Part shown: positions 1 to 8,400 of the stretch, piece after piece
Numbering within the stretch: the first letter of the stretch is position 1
Layout: every line of letters starts with the position of its first letter
NCBI GenBank assembly: GCA_017645305.1
Contig: JAGCPD010000001.1
Location: 1-64,000, forward strand
Origin: Bacteroidaceae bacterium
Lineage (GTDB): Bacteria > Bacteroidota > Bacteroidia > Bacteroidales > Bacteroidaceae
Direction: 5' to 3'
DNA length: 64,000 nt
The notes under the pieces: model-generated
The model's input: the letters and a program-made list of their open reading frames with translations, nothing else
Told to the model about the DNA's origin: nothing
Databases searched by the model: none
Position numbers and translations under genes: made by a program

Positions 1-80
1 TTCCCATTCCGAACAGAGAAGTTAAGCCCGCCCGCGCCGATGGTACTGCACACCCGTGGGAGAGTAGGTAGCTGCCGTTT
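1..80 (+). rRNA. rrf: 5S ribosomal RNA, 3' part
   Basis: The window opens inside a 5S rRNA. The conserved CCGAACAGAGAAGTTAAGC block and the GGTACTGC...GGGAGAGTAGGTAGCTGCC 3' half are readable. The 5' part, and presumably the 16S/23S genes, lie before base 1. The 3' end near base 80 is estimated from the end of the conserved helix. A rho-independent terminator follows closely. Confidence 0.93.
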
Positions 81-89
81 TTACAGGAG

Positions 90-125
90 AAGCCTCTGCG
101 TCAGACGATGCGGAGGCTTTCTTTG
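90..125 (+). terminator. rRNA operon terminator
   Basis: AAGCCTCTGCGTC pairs with GATGCGGAGGCTT around an AGAC loop, a 13-bp stem with two mismatched or wobble positions, followed by a T-rich run. It sits 10 bases after the 5S end and most likely ends the ribosomal RNA transcript. Confidence 0.8.
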
Positions 126-250
126 TCTTATGGGTTTTATGGGAACTATAAGACTAACAAATAAGTCTTTTTTTGCATATAATAAATCGTTTTTTTTAGT
201 ACTTCAGTATTTATTCCTTTAATTTTTATCGGGAAAACAAAAAAGATTGC

Positions 251-258
251 TATATTTG
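251..258 (+). promoter_or_regulatory. Bacteroidales-type -7 box (TATATTTG)
   Basis: TATATTTG fits the TAnnTTTG -7 consensus of the Bacteroidetes housekeeping sigma factor, with a T-rich -33 region around 223-228. It lies 49 bases before the ATG at 307. Transcription would start downstream of the in-frame TTG at 247, which argues for the ATG as the true start. Confidence 0.6.
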
Positions 259-306
259 TACTCAGAAACTGTTAAATCTAAACGAGAAACAACTAAATTT
301 ACTGAC

Positions 307-3300
307 ATGAGAAAAAGACTACTTTATGGTTTTCTCATGCTGTTTGTTATTTTGACGGGCAGTATGAGAGCATGGGCGCTGGAGCAGGATGTTAACGGCG
401 TCTATCAGATTGGTACGGCACAGGATCTGATTGATTTTGCTGCTGTAGTAAATGATGGTGAGTTCGGTGCCAATGCTGTTTTGACAACTGACATTGCTCT
501 TTCCGAGGTTTGGGAAACACCCATCGGTGGTGGAACAGGCAATGCCGCTCCTGGCGCAACTGCATACACTGGTATTTTTGACGGGCAGGGTCACAGCATT
601 ACTGGCTTCAATGCAGAAGGTAACGTACATCTTGGTCTTTTCGGTGACGCAAATGGTGCTACCATCAAGAACTTCAGCATCAGTGGGACACTTACCCAGA
701 CAGGTGGATACGGTGGCGGTGTTGTTGCATGGCCCGCCAACACTACCATTGAGAATGTTCACTCCGCTCTGGTCATCAATGTTCCCAATGGTAGCACACA
801 CCATGTCGGTGGAGTGGTAGGTTCTGCTCGTGGTGGTAATACTATCAGCGGCTGTACCTTTAGTGGCTCCATGATTGTGGCTGCTTCTAACACTGACAAT
901 TTTGCCGGTGTTGTAGCTTACCTTGGAGGTGACAGTGTAGTATTCTGTGCCAACTACGGTGCTATTACCTTTGATGACTCAGGCTGTGCTGCAGGCGGTG
1001 TTGCAGGGTATCTTAATAATACGGATACATACGTAATGGGTTGTCTGAACATGGGTGCTGTAGTATATAATGACCTTGATGCTACTGGTGCTACTCCAAA
1101 GTGGGGCGGTGCCATTGTAGGTCGTCTGAGAAACCATGACCTCAATAAAGTGAAAAACAACATTTGGCTTGAAGGCAGTGCCACTGGTGCAGGCAAGGAC
1201 AATGATGGCAACGTTAATCTGACAACTGCACTTTGTGTGACCCAAGAACAGTTTGCAAACGGTGAACTATGTTACTTCCTGAATGGCGACCAATCAGCAA
1301 TTGGCTGGTACCAGACACTTGGTACGGACGCAATACCTGTACTTGACGCTACACACGCTCAGGTTTATATGAACGGACGTCTGCATTGTAATGGTGATGT
1401 ATATGAAGGCGCGACTTATTCCAACCAGAACACAGACATCATCCAGGACGAGCACGATTTTGTTGATGGCATATGTTCATATTGTGGTTTCTTCAACGAG
1501 AGTTTCCTGATACCCAATGCCGACGGCTACTATGAGATAGCAAATGCAAGGCAACTTGTCTGGTTCGAGCAACTGGTGAACAACGGTAAAGTTGATGCCA
1601 ACGCTGTGCTGAAAGCCGACATCGACTTCGCTGACCTTATGACTGAAGAAGAAAAGGAAGACCCCGAGCAAGCCGAGATTGCCTGGACGCCTATCGGTGA
1701 CTGGCATACTGGTGCTGTATCCTCTGCTTACCAAGGCCATTTCGATGGTCAAGGGCATACCATTAAGCACTTCAATGTCACTTCGACCCAGAACTATTAC
1801 GGTGTGTTCGGTGTTGTATCCACAGGCAGCTTCATCGAGAACTTCGACATCTACGGCACATTGAACCTCGGTCACAAAACTGGTGCTGTGGTTGCCTACA
1901 CTCGCGATGCAACTTGCACCATCCGCAACATCCACAGCTACATGACCCTCAACATCACCGAGGCTACAGTCACAGCAGAAAGGCCTGGTGGCATCGTGGG
2001 CAGTGCAGTCAATGGCACAACCATTGTCGAGAACTGTACCTATTCCGGCATACTCAATGTGGGCGGCCATACAGGAAACATTGGCGGTATTGTAGGCTAC
2101 ATCAACAACAATGCAGCAGCTATTGTCAACATCACCAACTGCCTTTTCGATGGAGAAATCCAGAACGGAGACTCAGCAGACGGTCAGTGCGGTGGTATCG
2201 TGGGTTACAACAATGGTGGTACGGCAACCATCAAGAATTGCCTCTCTGTTGGTACGATTGTTTCCAGCGAAGGAAACATTGGCCAACTCATTGGCCGCCT
2301 CAATGGTAGCAACACTGTCTTTGCCAACAACTATTATGTAGGCGAGTTTGTTAACGGTACCAAAAGCGGCAAATCTGCGGGTGGCACAGCACCTGTAAAT
2401 GTTGACAACGGTCAGCTGGCAAGCGGTGAAATATGCTGGAAGCTGAATGAAGAGACCTTCATTGATGTTGTTTGGCATCAGACGCTTGGAGAGAACGATT
2501 ACCCTGTTCTCAATGCTAATGAGGCAATTGTCTATCAGACTCCCAGTGGATATAGTTGCGTCTCAGAGAAGAATCCTGATTCATTTGATTCATTCCGCGA
2601 TGGTATAATTGACAAAGAGACGGACTTCATTGAGGATGAAAATATGGTGGCATACCAGGGATTGGTAGATGAGTATAAGGAGACAATCAAGTCTTGGGAG
2701 GAGATTGATAACTATGATGACTTCATTGCTGCCTATAAGGCTATTGCTGAGTTGAAGGAGCGCGTTATGACCTCTGCTGCTAGTTATGCTGCATACGTTC
2801 AGGCTTGCGAATATGCTGTTACCTATCTGGAAGAGAACAATGTTGAGGGCGAATGGGCTACTCTCCTCCAGACTTATCTTCAGGAAGACAACTCTGTGGA
2901 GCCTGACAATGATTATCCCAACGGAAGTTATGCCTACATCATGGAGAACCGCAACTTGGATGACGATGCTATTACCGCAGAGATTGCCTTTGTGAACCAG
3001 ATGCTAGAGAATGCTATTGCTGGTGGAATCACTGCTGGAACCGAGATTACCCGTCTGTTGGCAAATTCCACCTTTACTCAGGGTGAGGACAATTTCGAAG
3101 GATGGAGTAAGGAATCTGACGGTACTATCGCCTTTACTACCGGTGGCGAGACAGAACTTATGCCTCTTGCACGTGCACTTGGTAACGGTACCTTTAATAT
3201 TTCTCAGACACTGACCGAGCTGCCAAACGGTATCTATATGATGGCGGCTAACGGTTTGTTCCGTTCAGGAGCTGACGTAACCCATCAGTTCTATGCCGGT

Positions 3301-5220
3301 CAGCTCTATCTGAATGGTACGGCAAACTACTTTATGTCGCCGGGTGAAGATGTTGTTTTGGAAGAAGACGCAGTACCGGGAGAAAATTGCCTCGGTGAGG
3401 GTAGCGATGCCAATTTTAATGATAAAGACGGCTATATGATAGGATATGTGCCCAAATCATTAAAAGGCTGCTCATACGCTTACAAAGCTGGCCGGTACCA
3501 GAACTTCTGCGCAACAGAGGTAACCGATGGTAACCTGACGGTTGGTGTGCGCAGCCTTGGAACAGGCTTGGCAAGTGACTGGCTGCCTTTCGGTAATCTG
3601 CATGTTTATTATCTTGGCACTGCCGAGGAAGCCAACGAGAAGCTTGCTGATGTTCTGGAAGCCTTTGCTGCCCGTGCGCAGGTTATCGTGGATTTCGAAT
3701 GCAGTGACGGCTATGATTTTATTGAGCAGAAACCCAATATATCAACGGAATTGAAGACTCAGCTTGAAGAAGCAATCGCTGGTGTCGAAGGTGCTACTAC
3801 TGGTGAGGAGAAAATGGCTCTCATTAACACATTCTCTGCACTCTTCAACGAGGTACATGCTTGTCGTAAGGCTTATATCGCGATGGCAACGCCTTGTGGA
3901 ACCACTGCTGACTTAATTGGCAATCTTGCAGGGTTGGGTTATCTTTCCGACGATGAATACAATGAAATGGAGGATTTTATTTATGCCACATTGGATCATT
4001 TTACTGCCGGTGATGTTACAACAGAAGAGGCACTTGCCATTGCCGAGCGTTTGAATCATATTATGGACCAAATACTGCCCAGTGTTGACGGTGTATTCCA
4101 ACTGGCTACGCCTGAACAGTTACAGCTTTTCTCTGTACTTATAAACAATGGACTGGGTAATGCAAAGGCTGTTTTGACAAACGACATTGACATGAGTGAA
4201 CTCGAGAATTTTGATCCGATAGGCTCTGGCGAAAATCCCTTCTCTGGTGAGTTTGACGGCCAAAACAACAAGATTACAGGCTTCGGCAAGTACGATGAGG
4301 AGAATGGCTATACGCTTCAACTGTCTGGTGACAAACAGGGATTCTTTGGCTACGTGAAGAATGCCACCATCCAGAACTTCAGCATCGAGGGTGCCTTCGA
4401 GTATAACGGCGGCACTGGCATTGGCCTTATCGGTTGGGCAGAAGGCACAACAGTTCGCAACGTCCACTCTAACCTCGACATTGCTGTTCCTGTAACATCG
4501 CACCACATTGGTGGTATCTGTGGCGACTTCCGTGACAGCAGTAAGGCCTACAACTGTTCATTCAGCGGCAAGATAACTGTTACCGATAGCAATACACATG
4601 ACTGTGTCGGCGGCATTGGCGGTTACTCCAATGGCGGTTGCCTCTACGAGTACTGCGCTAACTATGGCGACATCTATTACACCAAAGCATCGTGCTATGC
4701 AGGTGGTATTCTTGGTTATATCAATACCACTTCTCTTGCTGGTGTGAAAAACTGCCTCAGTGTAGGTACAATCAAGATAATGAGTGGAACACCTACCAAC
4801 GGCGGTGCTATCATTGGTACTGCAAGAAATGTCGATAATTCTACCGTTGTAAACAACTACTGGCTTGAAGGCAGCGCTCATCAGGTCAGCGGAGAGAATG
4901 TGGTTCCTGCCACTACCGTTACTGCAGAGCAGTTGGCCAGCGGTGAGGTCTGCTACAAGCTGAATGGTGACCAAACGGTAATCAACTGGTTCCAGACACT
5001 GGGTGAAGATGCCTATCCTGTTCTGGACCCAACTCATAAGACAGTCCTGTTTGATGAGCAGAGCGATTATCACAATGAGGCAGACGATGAGGATGGTATT
5101 TCAATCATTGAACATTCAACATTGAACATTGAACATTCCATCTACAATCTCTCTGGTCAGCGCATGAGTCGTATGCAGAAGGGTATCAACATTGTTGGTG
5201 GTAAGAAGATACTTTATTAG
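307..5220 (+). CDS. giant secreted GLUG-repeat surface protein (paralogue A)
   Basis: This 1637-residue exported protein has a signal peptide (MRKRLLYGFLMLFVILTG..AWA, residues 1-24). Three large beta-repeat modules with GLUG-type motifs ('F.G.FDGQGH.I.GF', 'NFSI.G', 'GGVVGSARG') lie at about 27-375, 400-738 and 1257-1580. The first two are joined through an 'HDFVDGICSYCGF' CxxC motif. Between modules two and three are a helical segment (about 750-915), a beta-sandwich-like carbohydrate-binding-type segment ('NSTFTQGEDNFEGW', about 918-1100) and a second helical segment. The tail 'IYNLSGQRM...GINIVGGKKILY' resembles a type IX-secretion sorting domain. No enzyme motif is visible, so I infer a surface adhesin or glycan-binding role. 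It is a paralogue of the next gene. An in-frame TTG 60 bases upstream was rejected as start because the promoter overlaps it. Confidence 0.85.
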   Translation: MRKRLLYGFLMLFVILTGSMRAWALEQDVNGVYQIGTAQDLIDFAAVVNDGEFGANAVLTTDIALSEVWETPIGGGTGNAAPGATAYTGIFDGQGHSITGFNAEGNVHLGLFGDANGATIKNFSISGTLTQTGGYGGGVVAWPANTTIENVHSALVINVPNGSTHHVGGVVGSARGGNTISGCTFSGSMIVAASNTDNFAGVVAYLGGDSVVFCANYGAITFDDSGCAAGGVAGYLNNTDTYVMGCLNMGAVVYNDLDATGATPKWGGAIVGRLRNHDLNKVKNNIWLEGSATGAGKDNDGNVNLTTALCVTQEQFANGELCYFLNGDQSAIGWYQTLGTDAIPVLDATHAQVYMNGRLHCNGDVYEGATYSNQNTDIIQDEHDFVDGICSYCGFFNESFLIPNADGYYEIANARQLVWFEQLVNNGKVDANAVLKADIDFADLMTEEEKEDPEQAEIAWTPIGDWHTGAVSSAYQGHFDGQGHTIKHFNVTSTQNYYGVFGVVSTGSFIENFDIYGTLNLGHKTGAVVAYTRDATCTIRNIHSYMTLNITEATVTAERPGGIVGSAVNGTTIVENCTYSGILNVGGHTGNIGGIVGYINNNAAAIVNITNCLFDGEIQNGDSADGQCGGIVGYNNGGTATIKNCLSVGTIVSSEGNIGQLIGRLNGSNTVFANNYYVGEFVNGTKSGKSAGGTAPVNVDNGQLASGEICWKLNEETFIDVVWHQTLGENDYPVLNANEAIVYQTPSGYSCVSEKNPDSFDSFRDGIIDKETDFIEDENMVAYQGLVDEYKETIKSWEEIDNYDDFIAAYKAIAELKERVMTSAASYAAYVQACEYAVTYLEENNVEGEWATLLQTYLQEDNSVEPDNDYPNGSYAYIMENRNLDDDAITAEIAFVNQMLENAIAGGITAGTEITRLLANSTFTQGEDNFEGWSKESDGTIAFTTGGETELMPLARALGNGTFNISQTLTELPNGIYMMAANGLFRSGADVTHQFYAGQLYLNGTANYFMSPGEDVVLEEDAVPGENCLGEGSDANFNDKDGYMIGYVPKSLKGCSYAYKAGRYQNFCATEVTDGNLTVGVRSLGTGLASDWLPFGNLHVYYLGTAEEANEKLADVLEAFAARAQVIVDFECSDGYDFIEQKPNISTELKTQLEEAIAGVEGATTGEEKMALINTFSALFNEVHACRKAYIAMATPCGTTADLIGNLAGLGYLSDDEYNEMEDFIYATLDHFTAGDVTTEEALAIAERLNHIMDQILPSVDGVFQLATPEQLQLFSVLINNGLGNAKAVLTNDIDMSELENFDPIGSGENPFSGEFDGQNNKITGFGKYDEENGYTLQLSGDKQGFFGYVKNATIQNFSIEGAFEYNGGTGIGLIGWAEGTTVRNVHSNLDIAVPVTSHHIGGICGDFRDSSKAYNCSFSGKITVTDSNTHDCVGGIGGYSNGGCLYEYCANYGDIYYTKASCYAGGILGYINTTSLAGVKNCLSVGTIKIMSGTPTNGGAIIGTARNVDNSTVVNNYWLEGSAHQVSGENVVPATTVTAEQLASGEVCYKLNGDQTVINWFQTLGEDAYPVLDPTHKTVLFDEQSDYHNEADDEDGISIIEHSTLNIEHSIYNLSGQRMSRMQKGINIVGGKKILY

Positions 5221-5307
5221 GTACAAATGAAAAGTGAAAAATTATAGATAATATAATTATAAGTCTGTAAATTGGGGGCGTGGCTGTGGCTGCGCCTTCT
5301 TTTTTTG
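5086..5307 (+). repeat. duplicated gene tail plus terminator, copy 1
   Basis: From GATGAGGATGGTATTTC through the stop codon, the 3' UTR and the hairpin, this segment is almost identical to 10910-11147. The visible differences are one codon in the last lines of the gene (GGT GGT versus AAT GGC), a short GAAAGAT insertion after the stop in copy 2, and a G/A-rich length change before the terminator. It includes the ATTGAACATTCAACATTGA unit that encodes the linker before the sorting tail. Recent duplication or gene conversion is inferred. Confidence 0.85.
5276..5306 (+). terminator. terminator of GLUG protein A
   Basis: GGGCGTGGC pairs with GCTGCGCCT around TGTG (9 bp including G-U pairs), followed by TTCTTTTTTT. 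The same hairpin recurs after the paralogous gene. Confidence 0.75.
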
Positions 5308-5412
5308 TTTGGGAGATGCAATTTTGTAAATGTTTTGGCACTAAATGCTTCGTTTCTTTGAATTAATGAAAATTTTTATTCTCTATGTTATTGGATAAAA
5401 CAAAAAAGTTGC

Positions 5413-5420
5413 TAAATTTG
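5413..5420 (+). promoter_or_regulatory. -7 box (TAAATTTG)
   Basis: TAAATTTG matches TAnnTTTG, 53 bases before the ATG at 5474. The two GLUG genes therefore appear to be separate transcription units, each with its own promoter and terminator. Confidence 0.6.
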
Positions 5421-5473
5421 AGCGCGTAAACAACAAAATTAAATCTAAAACCTATAAACCAACTTTACTTAAC

Positions 5474-8400
5474 ATGAAACAGAAACTCTACTCTCTTTTC
5501 CTGACTGCCTTGCTATGTCTGGCAGGAGGAAGTATGACAATTATGGCGCAGACACCAGAGCCTACTGCCAAATGGACTTTTGAGAACACAGAGGACTTGA
5601 TGGCTCCCTCGGTAGGCAGCTTGACGCTGACACCCTGCAAAATACCGGGAAACTATACCATTTCGCCCTCTACCGTCAGTGACGTAGGCATTACCACAGC
5701 AGACGGCCCCACAGAAGGCAGCAAGGCCATCTATGTGCCTAAAGCTGCTGCATTGAAGGTTTCTCGTGCCGAAGGTGCAGAGACTTCGACTGCCTACACC
5801 ATCCTGTTGGACTTCATGGTGCCCAATGCAACCTCCTTCAACGGTTTGCTCCAGATGGACGAGGCTAACAACAACGATGGCGACCTTTTTACCAATAAAG
5901 GGCAGATTGGCATCGGCTCTCTGAAATACGCAGGAAACATTAAGGACAATACATGGTACCGCGTCGTGTTTACCTACAACGAGGGTAATCCGGCAAACAC
6001 ACAGACCAGGCTCTATCTGAACGGTGCAAAGATTGCCGAGGGCGGCACGAACCAACGTCACATCATGGCTCCCTTCGGCTTCTATGTGCTTTGCGACGAG
6101 GACGGAGAGAAGGTTGACTTCACTTATCTGGCTCAAGTAGCTTTCTGGGAAACACCCCTCACCGACGAAGAGGTAAGCGAGCTGGGCGCTGTTATTCCCC
6201 CTGTAGTGATGGAGATTGCCACAGCCGAAGATTTGATGAACTTTGCAGCAGCCGTTAACAACGGCGAGGATGTGAAAGGCATGCTGACAGCCGACATTGA
6301 TTTGGGTGGCTCTGCATGGACAACTCCCATCGGTACCAGCGAGAACAATTTTATCGGTACTTTCGATGGTCAGGGACACAGTATCACCGGCTTCAACGCA
6401 ATGAGCTCTGTTGACGGTGGTGGCCTCTTTGGCTATACCAGCAATGCCGTCATCAAGAACTTCAGCATCTACGGCAAATTAGAATCGACCGCAGGCACTG
6501 GCTCCGGTGTGATAGGTTATCCCTCCGGCAGCACTATCACGGGCATCCACTCCTATCTGGAGATTAGTGTTCCCAACGCCGAAGTACACCATGTAGGTGG
6601 CGTCGTAGGTTCTGCCCGTGGCAACAACACCATCACCGGTTGTACCTTCCACGGCTCCATGAGCGTGGCATACGGTAGCACTGATAACTTCGCAGGCATC
6701 GTGGCATACCTCGGTGGCGACAAAGTTTCATTCTGTGCCAACTACGGCACCATCAGCTTTGATGACCAAAACTGTGCAGCAGGCGGCATTGCAGGCTATT
6801 GCAACAACGCCTCATCCTACGTGCAGAACTGCCTCAACATGGGTGCAGTCACTTACACAGAAGCAGAAAAGACTCCCAATCGGAGCGGTGCCTTCGTGGG
6901 ATGGCTGCGTACGCACGACCCTGAAAAGATGAAAGGCAACTGCTGGCTTGAAGGCAGCGCATCAAGCGCAGGCAGAGATGGCGGCACTATCAAGTTAGAG
7001 TCAGCCTTCTGCTTCAATGAGGCTCAGCTTTCCACAGGCGAAGTCTGCTACAACCTCAACGGCGACCAGTCTATAATCGGCTGGTATCAGACATTGCCCG
7101 GCGACGAGGCTCCCGTACTTCTTGATGCCACACATGGTCAGGTCTATAAGAACGGACGTTTGCACTGTAACGGCGATCCCTCCGAAGACACCCACTTCTC
7201 CAATGAGAATATTGGCACTACGCAGGATGACCATAATGTTGTGGATGGCTTCTGCGATTATTGCAAGCTCTTCTTCCCCGATGCCTTCACACCCAATGCC
7301 GATGGTTTCTACGAGATTGCTAACGCAAGGCAGCTCGCTTGGTTCGAGCAGAAGGTGAACACAGGCACACTCACTGCCAACGCCATCCTGACTGCCGACA
7401 TCGACTTTGCCGACCTCATGCCCGAAGGTGCAGACCCAGAGGAAACCCAGGTTGCCTGGACACCGATCGGCGACTGGGGCAATACCAGAGGCGTTAGCGG
7501 TGCAGGCTATCAGGGTCACTTCGATGGTCAGGGTCACACCATTAAGAACCTCAATGCCGCCGCAAAGCAGAACTTCTTCGGTCTGTTCGGCGTCATCTCG
7601 TCAAACTGCATCATCGAGAACTTCACTATCTATGGAACGTATAAGACAAACTTCCAATACACAGGTGGTATTGCAGCATACGCCCGCGACATCAATCCCA
7701 CAATCCGCAACGTCCACAGCTTTGTGAACATCAACAACACGTATGCAGGCGGCAGACAGGCTGGCATCCTGGGCGGCGCCCATGTCGATAATGCCAACTA
7801 CAAGACAACCATCGAAAACTGTATTTACTCAGGCATACTGGACGGCAACGATGCAGGCGGCAGCGGCAACTATGGTGGCATGGTAGGCTATGCGAATAGC
7901 AACGCCAACAATATCGTTGACATTACCAACTGCCTGTTTGATGGTGAGGTTGTCAATAACAACCCCACTCCCGGTGGCTGTACCTTCGGCGGTATCGTCG
8001 GCTATTGCAACTCCGCCAAAGTAACTGTCAAGAACTGCCTGTCTCTTGGTACGGTAAGCGCTGCTGAGAATAAATACGGCCAGTTCTTCGGTGCTCTCAA
8101 CGGCAATAACTCGACATTTGTCAACTGCTATTATGCTGGTGACTTTGTCAATGGTGCCGGAAGTGGCGGTAAAGCAAGTGGTGCCGTACCGGCAATGGTT
8201 GACAGCTATCAGTTGACAAGCGGTGAAATTACATGGAAGCTGAATGAAGAGGAGTTCCTTGATGCTGTCTGGCGTCAGGAGATTGACGAGGATGAGTATC
8301 CAAAGCCCACAAGTGTTGGTGCCTTTGTCTATCAGACTCCTGACGGATATGCAAGCGTTTCTGACAACAATCCCGAATCATTTGTCCCATTCCGTGACGG

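Noticed and set aside
247..306. N-terminal extension of GLUG protein A from a TTG at 247
   Set aside because: The -7 box at 251-258 lies inside it, and the ATG at 307 starts a proper signal peptide.
319..5073. Several long antisense and shifted frames inside the GLUG genes
   Set aside because: They are shadows of repetitive codon patterns, rich in Cys/His and without ribosome-binding sites or recognisable domains.
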